Positions 33,100 to 44,724 of a DNA stretch of 64,000 nt are shown here, one piece after another. Origin of the DNA: Dichetophora obliterata (lineage: Eukaryota > Arthropoda > Insecta > Diptera > Sciomyzidae); the NCBI GenBank assembly GCA_963920525.1, contig OY986438.1, positions 136,395,022-136,459,021 of the forward strand, given 5' to 3'. A model generated the notes under the pieces. It saw nothing but the letters and a program-made list of their open reading frames with translations, ran no database searches and was not told the DNA's origin. How positions within the stretch are numbered: the first letter of the stretch is position 1; each line of letters opens with the position of its first letter. The position numbers were made by a program, and so were the translations under genes.

Positions 33100-35190
33100 T
33101 CAGAAAAGGAACATCTTTATATGAGGATATTGACAAGGCTAATGCCTTTAATAATTTTTTCGCTAGAATAGGCACGGATGTTTTTTCGAGCGAGGGAGTT
33201 GTGTTTGTAAATGTTTAGATAATGAACCGTTATATCCAAATAGCTTTTTTTTTTAACCTATTTCGTCTTTTGAGTTGTACAAAATTGTTATGTCTCTTAA
33301 AAACTATAATTCATGTTCTGATGGGTATTTTTCTAATGTTTTTATTAAGAAAATTGTATTTAACATTGTTGATGTTCTTTGTAGTATCTTTAATAAAAGT
33401 ATAAAACTTGGAATATTCCCTGATAGTCTTAAATATGCAGTAGTTATTCCATTATTTAAAAAAGGTGATGGATCTGTTTTGAATAATTACAGACCCATCT
33501 CGTTGTTGCCGGTTTTTTCGAAAGTTCTTGAAAAAGCTGTGAAATTGAGAAAGCTTCAAATCTTAGCTAAAACCAAATTTTTAAACAATTGTCAGTATGG
33601 CTTCAGAGAGGGTTTATCCACCGAAGATGCACTTTTAAATTTTTGCACAAATATTTACAGTGGTTTAAATAATAAAAAAGTCTGTGATGCGCTCTTCGTA
33701 GACATCACAAAAGCCTTTGATACTGTCGATCATGTAATTTTACTCAATAAAATTTGGAAATGTGGTTTCAGAGGTTCTATATATTGCTGGTTTCAATCAT
33801 ATTTGCCAAATAGAAAGCAGAGAGTAAGAATAAATGGAGAGTTTAGTAGCTTTGTTAACATAAATATAGGTGTTCCACAGGGCTCTGTTCTGGGGCCTAT
33901 TCTGTTTCTTGTTTACATTAACTCAATTTTTAGTCAGCCTTTTTTGAGTAAAACGATAGCTTTTGCTGACGATATGGCATGCACGTTCACCAGTGATTCT
34001 GCCTTAAGCGTACATTGTGATATAAGACACGACTTAGAACTATTAAGACATTGGTTCTCATCTCACAAATTAGTTTTGAGTGATAAAACCAAAATTATGT
34101 ACTTCAGTGTAGCGGGAATTGATTTAAATTTAGGAAATTTTACCTTTCATAGTGCAGGCTGTACAAAATACGTAATTAATAATGATAAATGTACATTTTC
34201 GTATCAGTCAAATACTTTTTATGATTCTAGAAATTGCTCGACAAAATGTTTTTCTATTGACTGAGTTAAGTCATTTAAATATCTCGGACTGCTTCTGGAT
34301 TGGAAAATGAACTGGGTTGATCATACAACCGCTCTTAAAAGTTACCTTATGGGCGCTACCAGACATGTTTATCTTCTTAAATCGTTTTGCTTCTCTAAAC
34401 TTCTAGTTTGCATTTATCATGGCATCTTCCACTCAAAACTAAAGTATGGCTTAGTCTGTTGGGGTGGAACCCATGCTAATAAAGTTAATCCTTTACTTAT
34501 CGCACAAAAACACGTTATTCGTATTATCTGTAACAAAAACTGACTTGAAAGTAGCTTTCCTTTGTTCAAAAGCTTGAACATTTTACCTCTTAAACATTTC
34601 TATTACTTTAGAGTGCTACAAATATTTTTTATAAGATCCGGTTATTTATTGAGCAGAAATAATTCTAGCCACAATTTGAGAACTAATAGTCAGAACTTTG
34701 CAATCATTCCGCCTCACTACTTAAATCATTTTTTCTCCTTCTTTACATGTACTGCTCCCAGAGTCTTTAACAGTTTACCATATAATGTCCGTTGTTTGCG
34801 TAACAAAAATGTGTTGTTTAAAGAAGTGAAGTCATGGCTTTTTAATAAAGATTTCAATGTAATTGACTCCCTTAACACTGTGTCCTTTTAATTTAAATTC
34901 ATTTGTTTTATAATTTAATTAATGTGTATTTTTCAGTATATTATTTTATCATATTGAGTTCTTTATTTCAATATTGTTGTAAGACCCCACCACCTTACTT
35001 TATTTTAAGCTATTTTGTTTAATGTTAAGTATCACAACTGCATTCGCCACTTGTTCTAATTGAACAACAGAATGTAGTATTTATTAATCAATTCTGTATG
35101 TAGTATTAAAAGTATTTTGAAAATTGAAAACCTATTGATTGATAAATAAATTATTATTGAAAAATTAAAAAAAAATTAAAAAAAGTAGAT
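33100..35190 (+). mobile_element. CR1/Daphne-like LINE, 5'-truncated
   Basis: The first recognisable codons (YEDIDKANAFNNFFARIG, about 33120-33175) belong to the linker before RT. The 3' end is AT-rich and closes with TTGATTGATAAATAAATTATTATTG and an A-rich tail near 35145-35190. No clear target duplication was found. Truncation removed ORF1 and the endonuclease. Confidence 0.72.
33275..34891 (+). pseudogene. LINE reverse transcriptase, nearly intact RT core
   Basis: A 329-residue open frame (33275-34264) covers the RT domain: VVIPLFKKGDGSVLNNYRPI, LFVDITKAFDTVDH, GVPQGSVLGPILFLVYINSI and the catalytic FADD at 33962-33973 (a common variant of YADD). The frame stops at 34262. The C-terminal part continues in two frames (34307-34543 and 34562-34891) with LKYGLVCWGG and APRVFNSLPYNVR, which fits CR1-group LINEs. 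The missing N-terminus and the stops make it inactive, but it is the best-preserved RT in the window. Confidence 0.86.
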
Positions 35191-35204
35191 CCGGCGTCCG
35201 ATTT

Positions 35205-35239
35205 TGCATGTATTTTTATATATATATATATATATATTA
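35205..35239. repeat. TA microsatellite at the MITE insertion site
   Basis: A (TA)n run borders the palindromic MITE on the left, and another lies on the right (35545-35564). The element inserted into, or was duplicated with, TA repeats. Confidence 0.8.
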
Positions 35240-35544
35240 GGGCGGGTCAAATACTGGCTCAGCGAAATTCGTAAAATACATGTAATTTCAAGACTTTTTC
35301 TCCACTACAGCATATACAAATTCTGAAAAAAAGCTGTGCGGACTTTCGTAAATAGATTCATACACATACATTCATACATTCATATTTTATAATTGAGAAC
35401 AAAATCTATTTACGAAAGTCCGCACAGCTTTTTTTCAGAATTTTTATATGCTGTAGTGGAGAAAAAGTCTTGAAATTACATGTATTTTACGAATTTCGCT
35501 GAGCCAGACCTCCAAAAAATTCGTCCATACAAATTGACCCGCCC
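35240..35544. mobile_element. Near-perfect palindromic MITE, TA-flanked
   Basis: The two halves are almost exact complements. From GGGCGGGTCAA at each end, CTGGCTCAGCGAAATTCG, AAAATACATGTAATTTC, TTTTTCTCCACTACAGC and AAAGCTGTGCGGACTTTCG appear in both halves. The right half has about 20 extra bases near its end. The loop around 35385 contains ACATACATTCATAC. The DNA could fold into a long hairpin of about 120 bp. Ends and the TA target suggest Tc1/mariner mobilisation. Confidence 0.87.
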
Positions 35545-35593
35545 TAATATATATATATATATATGAAAAGAAAAAAATTAGTATAATAAAATT

Positions 35594-35860
35594 GATGGCA
35601 AGTTTAAAATAAAAAGATGCAATGGTACTTCTGCATTTCCAATAGTGGGAAAATTTATTTTTGAACTGTTGAGCTTACCGAATTCCTCAGCTAACGTTGA
35701 GCGAACTTTTAGTCAAATAAATATTAATAAAACTAAAGTTCGCAATAGATTAGAGTTAGATACAATGGAATGAACTCTGCATACAAAAGATTATGTGCGT
35801 ATGAAATCTTTTAACTGTTTTAGTCTTGAAATTGATAAAGAATTGATGAACAAATTTTAT
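35594..35860 (+). pseudogene. hAT transposase C-terminal dimerisation domain remnant
   Basis: The frame reads FPIVGKFIFELLSLPNSSAN, then VERTFSQININKTKVRNRLE, then LDTME and a stop. LPNSSANVERTFSQ is the hallmark of the hAT dimerisation domain. All upstream catalytic parts are missing, replaced by the LINE and MITE. It explains the hAT-type ends around it. Confidence 0.87.
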
Positions 35861-36379
35861 ATTTTTTTATACATATTTTTTTCACTAAAATCTAATTTTT
35901 TTGTAGTTTCTGCTGGCTTAAATACAGCAACAACATTTTTTCGTTAATTTACTTGGAACAAAAACTTTACATTTATAGAGTTAAAATTGAAAAGTTATGT
36001 ATTATAGCTCTATGTATTTCATTTTTACCGATTTAAGAGATCTACATTAAACCAAACTGTGTTGCAAATATATTTAATTGGATTTTTACTCTTTGTTTGT
36101 GTGTTCAAAAATATTTACAAAGTGTAATTTATTATAATATATTTTCTATATTTATAATGATTATTGAATTGACTTTTGAAAAAAATGTGATTTATTTAAA
36201 TAAATAAACCTTAAATATACGTCTTACGTCTAATAAAATGCAATATTTTATTTGTCTTCTTTGTTGTAAAATGCGACCGAAAACTTCTTAGTTCTTGTTT
36301 TCAGAGTTTCACAAATCCGACGAGCAGAGTGCAAAAAATATGCTGTAAAATTTTTTTTCATGGCAACACTGGCAGATGC

Positions 36380-37160
36380 ATTCCTTGTGAGTATGAGAAA
36401 CAATTGTTATCTTCTTATTCTCTTTTTAATATTTCAATTTTGTTTTCTGTCATGCCATTGCACTATGGTTTAAGAAGCCGAATTACCGCCAAAAACTATC
36501 GCGGGCATTTAAATAAAAAAAGTCTAAATAAATAAAAAAAGTTTCTCTAACTCAGTGGGGAGCTTCTCTACTGCTGATGACGTAGTTCTTAAATTCACCA
36601 AGTTTTTCTCAATCATTGAGACTTTAGTGTTTCTATAACTCAAAATCTCACCAATAGAGGAATTCGTGTTGCAATGAACAGTGAATCTGACAGTTTTGTC
36701 ATTAATTTTAGAGAAATATGTATGCTTTACAAAGTTGTTTTAAGCAGCAAAAAATTAATTTAACAAACAAAACAATAAAGTTTAGAGACAAATAAACAGA
36801 CAATTGAGCATAAATTGTAAAATTTTATTACCAAAATAATACAATAAATTCTAACTAATTATAAATAATATAATAAATTACTTTAATTTTATTTTTGTAA
36901 GAATATAACACATTTTTAACAAGAAACATTACTTACCGAAATCATTCTTAGCTGGTTGAATCACTTTTCTACTGCTAAGGAGCAGTAGAAAAGATTTTGT
37001 GTACAGCATTAAGTTTAAACATTAATTCTTTTTAGAATTTATAATGGTTTTTCTATTATGATTACGTCATTTTGTAATAACGTGGAAGGTGGGCGGAATT
37101 TTCAGTTTTTTGTTTTTAATTTCAATCATCGAGGTGATAGTTAAGATTTAAACTAATTTG
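36380..37160. other. No gene seen
   Basis: AT-rich. A short local inverted repeat TTTTCTACTGCT/AGCAGTAGAAAA occurs at 36965-36993. Confidence 0.4.
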
Positions 37161-37164
37161 AAAA

Positions 37165-37275
37165 TTGACATGCATATGTTAAAAGAATGCCTTCTGGGTA
37201 TGAAAGTGGAAGGGATGGAATTCAAGACTTTCCCTTCCACTTTACCTTCTTTTGGAAGCACTTTTTTTGCTGGGT
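37165..37275 (+). repeat. Dispersed MITE family Z, copy 2 (3' part)
   Basis: Nearly identical to 8575-8677: AAGAATGCCTTCTGGGTATG, GGAATTCAAGACTTTCCC, TTTTGGAAGCACTTTTTTTGCTGGG. Only the terminal part is present. Confidence 0.8.
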
Positions 37276-37959
37276 TACCACACCAAGAGAGAAAAAAAAT
37301 ATCACTGTTTCAAAAATTCGTATTATTAAATATAGTGAATAAATTTTAACTTGTAAAGCCGATATCTTTAAAGTACTAGAGATATTTTTATTCTTTACTC
37401 AGACAATGGCATTTTTAAAATTTTTTTATTCAAAACATTCAAAGACAAAGGGCCTTGCCCAGTAGTAATTTTAATGTCGACTTTAAATTTAGTGTAAGCT
37501 TTTTGACAACAAATTCTTTATAAATAATGTCAGAAAAGCCCTATACTAAATTTAAAGTAGGCATCAGAGACCTGCAGCGATGAACTGCAACTGCTTTTAC
37601 ACTCAGTACATACTTGGTTTTTGTATGACTTCAATATCATTAATACCATGCAACATATTCTACGCCATCGAGCTCACTTACAACATCAATGTGTGATGTG
37701 TGCTTCGACTTCAGTGGAAAGTATAAATGTTTGCATAAAATAATTATGTGTATAAACCACAGCGCACGAACGGCAATCGTTATAATTATGCATTATTTTG
37801 AGCTACTGCCTCGTGTACCATTGCAGGTTGATTTCAACTTTGGCTAAGCAGTGATACAAAAGTAAGCTTACGAACGATGAAATCAGCGCGTACACTGCAT
37901 TTTTACTCAAGTGTTTGTAGATTACTTCAGTATGAATAGAGAAAATAGTTTTAGGAAGT

Positions 37960-38381
37960 TTTAGGGGTAACTTATTTCGAAGATGATGTCAAACTTTAAA
38001 ATTTAAGATGGCGGATAGAGTTGCCACCTAGATTTTTTTCATTTTTGCTAATTATTGTAATTTTGAAATTCTTACAACGGATTTGATTTCGAATATAATG
38101 TCACAGTTTTAAAATTTAAGATGGAGGTTAGGGTTGCCACCTAAATTTTTACCACAGTGTTGCCACCTAATAATATGTATTTTTAAGAGTTTTAAACATC
38201 ATTTATCAGTGTTAAGGGGTCGCTGATTTCGAATCTAAAGTCAGAATTTCAAAATTCAAGATGGTGGATAGGGTTGCCACCTTAATTTTTTGTAGTTTTG
38301 TGAATTCGGGGCTGGCAAAAAAAAAGGTACACCAAAAATGGGTTGCTGAATCCGAATCCATTGTCAGAATTTCAAAATTAT
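37960..38381 (+). repeat. Diverged tandem repeat with GGTTGCCACCT core
   Basis: At least four units of roughly 110-130 bp each carry TTTCGAA, GTCA, AAATT(T/C)AAGATGG and GGTTGCCACCTA (near 38029, 38133, 38275 and 38400). No open frame persists. Copies are uneven in length and clearly old. Confidence 0.7.
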
Positions 38382-38508
38382 AAAATTTTGAAATAATAGG
38401 GTTGCCACCTAATAATATGTCTTTTCAAGAGTTTTAAACGTCATTTTTCAGTTTTAAACTCTTGAAAAGACATATTATTAGGTGGCGACCCTATTATTTC
38501 AAAATTTT
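38382..38508. repeat. Hairpin, 58-bp arms, 11-nt loop
   Basis: Arm 38382-38439 pairs with 38451-38508, with one mismatch seen (GGTTGCC against GGTCGCC). The loop is 38440-38450. The arm contains the GGTTGCCACCT core of the tandem repeat to its left, so an inverted duplication of one unit made the hairpin. Confidence 0.88.
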
Positions 38509-38509
38509 G

Positions 38510-40526
38510 AACAATTGAGTTGTAGCTTTATTAAAGATCTGCATGCATACAAAATCTTATCAAAATCAGTGATTAAAGGTGTTTTATAGTAAAATGGCGT
38601 CTGATATAATTTCTTAAAAAACTAAATTTAATAAATATCTTTAAAAATTTACTAAACAAATTTTATTGCTTACTCAATTAAACTTTAGAATTTATTTTAA
38701 AACAGAAATCAGCTCAATTGAACCATTAGCTTATGAGCTACAAGCTCTCAAAAGTCACGCAAAGTAACTGCAATGTTACTGCAATGTTACTGCAAATACT
38801 TTGTGTTCGGAGAACAAAATAAGCGCTGGTTTTTTTATGCAGGAGTTACACATTATTATTGTGGTCTTACGACACGCTCATACACAGTTGGCTTCAATGT
38901 TGCAAGTATGTTCGACACAACAATCGCAGCGCTTGCGTAGTGCGGTCAGACTGTCACTGTATTTGTTGAGGGTAGATTGCAAGTAGCGAAAATGCCATCG
39001 CTTGCAGATCACTGGTAGGCATTAAACCGACTATTGGTAAGGCCCAAAGTCGTAGTCATAGTTTAAAAGGTATGGTCAAATTATCAGATAAAAACCATTT
39101 TTCACATTTTTGCTTGTAGCATAACTCCTAAACTCGAGCTGATGGCGAAAAACTAACATAATTTCAGAGTTCCATATTAGATAGATGAAAAATATTTATA
39201 ATAACTGGTCAAAGTCGCATACCAAATATTTTGTTCAACCACTTTCAGCTTTAAAGAAATTCTTATATCAAATTTTCAGTTGTGCCACATTTTGATGGTT
39301 TACATATATCATATAACTAAATATATATATCAGATCGTCCATAAAATGCATGTACAAAATTTCTAGACTTTTTTAGATTTACTAGTTTGGATTCTTGTAC
39401 CATAGTGCATTGGTGCCCGATTATATGGTATGGAATACCAAATGTAATTTATGCTCGCTCTCATGCTAAAATTGTTAATATTGCCAATACTTTAAATAGC
39501 TGCTAGTTATAATTTTTGTTGTATTTTGCTTAAAATTGAAAAATCTGTAAATGTCAATTTTAACATATTTTGCTGATGGCCATTTAACACTCTATCATTT
39601 TATGATATTATGTTAAGCATTTTTTAAAGTACTTAAGATAGGTGTCGAAACTGTTGAACTAATTTTAGCTCATTTATTTCATAACTTGAAGTAGTTATAA
39701 GTGGTTAGTTAAACTGAGTCAAATTTTTTTTTTAGCATATCTTATTAGAAGGAATATTTAGTTATTCAAATTTTCATATTTTTATAACTTGTGAACTTTT
39801 ATTTGAAATAAATAAAACATCAAAGTGTCATCTACGTTTTAGTAAATGACATGACAACTCCTACAATGGAGAAAGTATGATACAATTTCAAGTTATTATT
39901 TATTTATAAAGAGATTTTAAGGTATTTAATGTATATGATTCATAACTCTTGTTTAGGAATTTTAATGATCCTACCATCTGGTTTTATCGTAGCTTTTATT
40001 TTTTGCCAGTAGGAGATATAATTTCTTATAGTGGTTGAAAGTTTTTAAATTTAGTTTGGATTTACATATTATATTACATATTGTTGAACATATTTGGTTA
40101 TGTGTGTCGCAAAATATACTTTAGTCATTAACATGAAATTTGCTCCAAAAAATTCTTTACAGACTTAAAAGGATCGATTTTTTGCGTGTTAAAAAATTTG
40201 AATAATTTTGTCATAGTGTAATGGAAATAGTTAAGATATAAGGAAAAAATAACCTCTTGTAAATTGTCTTTTCCTGTGGAAAATGTGTTGAAGTCAAGTT
40301 TTTCGTTTACGACTAGCATTTTTCATAAAGCATCAACTTAAAGCCTTAAAGTTTAATTTAACAATATGAAGAGGGGATTAAAATATGCTCGATAAAAGTA
40401 GATTTTAAACACATTAAAAAGCTCGAAAAATCGCTGACAAATGCTCGATAATATGCTGGATTAAACTATTGTACTATAAAAGTTAAAATAAAAAAAAAAT
40501 TAAAATTTTTTTTGAACGGAATATCT
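38510..40526. other. No gene seen
   Basis: About 2 kb of AT-rich DNA without recognised gene, terminal repeat or tandem array. Confidence 0.4.
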
Positions 40527-40910
40527 ATATCTATACTATTATATAGAATTGAAATGCAAATTAATTGTTACCACTTTACTCCAAAAGTACTGGTTTGATT
40601 TTAATGAAAAATTTTTTAAATATAATATTTGTACTACAGATATATTTAGTGGTATTTTTCTTTTGAAATTTAAATAATAATTATATATGTATAATTAAAG
40701 TATTAAGTTTTTTAAGAAATCATCCCAGCCGCCACGCATTGCTTAGTCGTTTTATTTTCACGTTGTTGTGTTGCGAGAAATTGATTTAACTCCATGTTGC
40801 TCTCTTCTCTTTTCTTTTTAATGCTCAGATAGCACAGCGCAACAAAAAAAAACAGATGAGCTCGAGACAAGGCAAAAAGTGAGATACATATAAATGCAGA
40901 GCGGCGCTCT

Positions 40911-41125
40911 CATGGCAGAATTAGAGAAGGTATATGCATTTTGGAGAGGGAGACTGCCGCAACTGTCAAAACGAAGTTGACAGCTCAAACAAAATCTGAA
41001 AACGATGAGAATGCGATAAGAAAGCGAAAATAGGCAAGAATACCAAAAGGCTTGAGTTTGACAATTCTGGCTATGAGAAAGAGAGCGCAGTCAGAAATGC
41101 ATATACCTTCTCTAATTCTGCCATG
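40911..41125. mobile_element. P-like MITE A, CATGG ends, 8-bp duplication
   Basis: The 31-bp inverted ends (CATGGCAGAATTAGAGAAGG, continuing GTATATGCATTT) are identical on both sides. The 8-bp duplication GGCGCTCT is exact (40903-40910 and 41126-41133). Only 215 bp long, with no coding. The 8-bp duplication and CATG start resemble P elements. hAT would also give 8 bp but usually has CAG ends. Confidence 0.9.
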
Positions 41126-41148
41126 GGCGCTCTAAAACAAAACAAAAG

Positions 41149-41465
41149 CATGGTATAATTATTTGACAAGGTAGTAGCGTAGACTAGCTTTTTTCTCACG
41201 AGCGGCGATGGGTAGTTGTCAAAATTAGCTGTTCATGCAATTAATCAAAGAAATGTGAAAAAGTAAGCAACTACTTAAACATAGCTAGTCAATTGCAGCA
41301 AACTAAAAACATTCCAATAAACTTCGCGAACTAATTTAATGAGAAAAATTAAAAATAAGCACATAGCTAGTCAACAGCAGCAAAATAAAACTTCTTTAGC
41401 TGTTTTTGACAACTACCAATCGCCAAAAAACTGTCACGGCTACCTTGTCAAATAATTATACCATG
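41149..41465. mobile_element. P-like MITE B, CATGG ends, 8-bp duplication
   Basis: The 26-bp inverted ends (CATGGTATAATTATTTGACA, continuing AGGTAG) are identical on both sides. The 8-bp duplication AACAAAAG is exact (41141-41148 and 41466-41473). Inside, CATAGCTAGTCAA occurs twice (about 41279 and 41360). 317 bp, non-coding. It shares the CATGGYAKAATTA start with MITE A, so one transposase may have moved both. Confidence 0.9.
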
Positions 41466-42369
41466 AACAAAAGAAAACTTTTTTCTTTGCAATGTATTGA
41501 TATTGATAAAAAAAAACATCCGTAGCAAAGCCGTGGACAACAGTGGCCTGCTAGTAAGAAAATAAACGCATGAAAAATTCCAAGCTTGCACACTATTTGA
41601 ACAACTTTTTAAAATTACTTTTTAAAGCGTTATATTTTTTTAACGAAACACTTTTTGAATTGTTGAAAATATTGGAGCTTTCAGTTAACAAATTTTATAT
41701 ATTTTTGAAAAAATACTGTTTTAGAGAAAAAAACCTTAAACAAAACCATTCCCTTATATCTAGATACGATAAGGTTCCTTGTTTGTAAATTTTACACAAT
41801 TTTTTCAGGAGCCATATTTCCGTCAATGAATAAAATGCTTGCGATCTTATCGTTAAAAATAATAATTTATTCATTAGTTTATTCAATTTAAGAAAAAAAT
41901 GTTCAAAATATTTAATCGAGTACAAAATTAATATGTATATGCATAAAATTTATCTATATATCTGGGTATGTATGTACAAGGGAAGTAAATCCCGGGATCC
42001 TGGATGATTTTAGCTTCTTAAAATCCCAGGATTTTTTCCAAAATCCAGGGATTTTCAAATAAAAAATTTTCTATTACAAATATACGTGTAAATGCAACCA
42101 TTTTAATTTAACATGAATTTAATAGCGAGCCTTAGAGCAAGTAAGTTTTTAAGAAGGCATCAACAACTTTAAATTTTTAAGTTGATTTGAATATAGAATT
42201 AGATAAACCTTTTATTGAGGCTGAAAAATAATGTAAAGACTATGAGTGTGAATCACTGGAGCAAAGACTTTGCAAAGTTTTAGAGGATTTTGCAACATTG
42301 GGAAGTCAGCTAAGTATTTAAAAATTCTCAGATATTCTGACGTAGGAAATAGTTTTGTTTTGTGGTGAA

Positions 42370-42490
42370 GGCAATCGTGATCGAAATTTACAAATTTTTT
42401 ACGATTATTGTTCAACTATTTCTCCAACTAGCATAGAATCAGAACGGTGCTTCTCATCAGCGGGCTATATTTGTAACAATATCTGAACAA
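42370..42490 (+). pseudogene. hAT transposase dimerisation fragment
   Basis: The frame reads YYCSTISPTSIESERCFSSA, then GYICNNI and a stop, then TKLSNEK. SPTSIESERCFSSAG matches the conserved hAT C-terminal motif (SERxFSxAG). It is too short to classify further. Confidence 0.78.
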
Positions 42491-43030
42491 AACTCTCTAA
42501 TGAAAAAAAAACGCTCAGTGTATTACTTTAAAAATAATTAAAACAAAAAAATTTAATTTTGAAAAATCTTCTCCAACCTTAATTTGCCTTTAATACAAAA
42601 CAAACATGAAGAAGATGTCTAAAAAAATGTTTTAAATTTATATAATAATATATTAAACTGTATTTTATTTTTGTTCTTTTAATTAATACAATTTGCTAGT
42701 CATTAATATTATTTATATTTTTTTTTCTTTTTTTTTTAAAATAGATTGAAGAACCGAAGCATGAGTCTTATACAAACAAGGTTTGGTCTTTGACCTGAAA
42801 GGAAAGTGATAGATTAGTAAGAGAAATTGATTGGAACCATACATGAATTATTGATTAGGCGAAACAAACGTGAAAGATAATTTAAATTGCTTTAAACCGA
42901 GGCTAGTGTTATGCCTTAACGTCGGCAAGCATTTCCAGCCCTTAGTTCTTCCTGTCCTTTAATTCCACATTTCCACAATTTAGTTGTGGATTTTAAGTTA
43001 TCCATAATTCTTTAATGTAGGAAAGAACGA

Positions 43031-43110
43031 AAAAAGTGAAAAGAACCATGCCCGAACCCGGATTCGAACCAAGGACTTCTGGGTTGATAGTCTAGCGCAC
43101 TCTTCACAAG
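43031..43110 (-). repeat. tRNA-like relic (possible SINE head)
   Basis: On minus, GTGCGCTAGACTATCAACCC then AGAAGTCCTTGGTTCGAATCC. It contains an exact polymerase III B-box (GGTTCGAATCC), preceded by text like a D-arm and anticodon arm. The anticodon stem does not pair and the acceptor stem is not evident, so this is not a functional tRNA. It could be a tRNA-derived SINE fragment or a decayed tRNA copy. Confidence 0.5.
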
Positions 43111-44724
43111 AATACAAAGGCCGAGGTAGTTATTAACAAAAGGGGTATGCACAACTGTGTGGTATCGAGGTTTTTTGCCATTGTTGAAAACCACAATTAT
43201 GAGCACCCTGTAAAATAGATTTTGTGATTGGGAACCTCCCACTCTATCTTTTTGTTACTATGCAAATAAATTAACTATCCATTTTTATATATTTTATTAA
43301 TATATGGCATAAAAAAGTTTAAATATATCATTGGGCTACTTAAAATTACCTCTTTTGGTTTTTAGAGATTTCATGTAAAATAAAAAAAAAATATATAAAA
43401 ACCGCTTGGTAAAGTGTGGTATCAATACCACGGGGTTTTTTAAATACACTGAGAACAACGCAACTGTGAATACCATTAATGTGTTTTTTTTTGTTTTTGT
43501 TTTTTATAAATGAATTAACTTACATTTTTTAGTTTCAACTAATAAATAATAAAACATATTATTAAAAACGTATTGAATTATTTACTTCTTAAAGTTTTCT
43601 ATACCGATTCAATCCCGGGATTGAGAAAAGCTTCCGGGATTGGACTCCCTAGTATGTGCGCATATCACGTGTAGACTCCAAAACCGCTGAACCGAAGTTT
43701 GGTGTCGATTAGACAAGGGGGCGTTGTACCAGCCAATCAACCCAAATTTTCACTTTCGCTCACAAAAAAAATAAATAAAAATCCTATATATCAGATGGTA
43801 TTGATCGCAACAAACTAAAAGTTAGTACGGCTTTTGGATAAAGTAAGTTTGAAGAAGGTAATAACAACAACTCCGTATAGAGTCAATCACACAGTAGACT
43901 AGACAGAGCTGTTTTGGAGGCTGCGAAGCTTCGCTCTTCAGTAGTCTTAAGTGATTAAGCTGTGACCAACCCACTATTTAAGTCCTTTATGATTTGACAC
44001 TTTTTCGAACAAATTCGTAAGAATTTTAATGTTCTCATCGGTCTTTTAATCATATGGCATTCAAGCAGTAGTTATTTTTAGATCAAGGCTTTTTAACTTC
44101 GCTCCATACACTTTTATTTGGAAATATTGAAATTGAAATCATCATTTACTTATCTGTAGGAAATCATATCAGCTGTTTAGACAGAGATGAAAAACTTTGT
44201 CAAAACTATTTATTCTAGTGATGGGTAAGCTTTCACTAATAAAAAGTGCTGACCAATAGCTGTTCCATACCGAAAAGGTATTGCCGAATGTGCCACTGTC
44301 TCTCCTAAACTTGAACGCTAGAAAACTATGAGTGTAATTATTTATGCTTTACAATGCTAACCCTATATCTCCACAATCCGCCTTTAAACTTTTTTTTAAA
44401 AGGATATTTTCACTTTTAAGTGATATAACTGCTAACAAAAAACATGTTAAAGCAACATTCAGCATACAAATAGACAAATAAAATACAGTTTGTCGCAATA
44501 AAAATTAATTTCAATTGCAACCACAGGCGATACTACATGGTTAAAAATCTTGAACTAAATTTCAAACTTTTTTGGATTACATATAGGACAACACCAAAAA
44601 AAAAGGTTACCTTTTAATCCAAAGAAAAGTTTAAAATTTATCAATCCAAAAAGATTAGTTTTCAACCCACAAAAAGTTTAAAAAAAGCAATATAAATATC
44701 AACTTAAAATAAAAGACTTTTCTG

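Larger units (their letters stand above)
33000..36371 (+). mobile_element. hAT transposon carrying a LINE and a palindromic MITE
   Basis: Ends CAGCGTTGCCAT (33000-33011) and, on minus, CAGTGTTGCCAT (ending 36371) are flanked by an exact 8-bp duplication GCAGATGC (32992-32999 and 36372-36379). Only the C-terminal dimerisation part of the transposase remains (35594-35860). A CR1-like LINE (about 33100-35190) and a 305-bp MITE (35240-35544) occupy the rest. Confidence 0.9.
41970..43655 (+). mobile_element. hAT-like remnant with AATCCCGGGATT motifs
   Basis: The left edge AAGGGAAGTAAATCCCGGGATCC (41979 on, split: AAGGGAAGTAAAT, CCCGGGATCC) has a loose complement at the right, ending CCGGGATTGGACTCCCTAG near 43652. 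Repeated AATCCCAGG/AATCCAGGG words follow the left edge. A transposase fragment lies inside. No certain target duplication was found (GTATGT-like bases occur on both sides). Confidence 0.55.
40527..44536 (+). mobile_element. Possible non-autonomous Helitron containing later insertions
   Basis: The start reads ATCTATACTATTATATAGA, like 5' ends I know from insect Helitrons. The proposed 3' end at 44521-44535 (CCACAGGCGATACTA) is identical over 15 bases to the Helitron 3' end at 55122-55136. Phrases such as CCGCTGAACCGA (about 43681) fit the 5' body. Between lie two P-like MITEs and a hAT remnant. The hairpin expected before the 3' end is not seen at this copy, so the assignment is tentative. 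Confidence 0.42.

Noticed and set aside
43031..43110. Functional tRNA gene
   Set aside because: The B-box is perfect, but the anticodon stem does not pair and no acceptor stem is seen.
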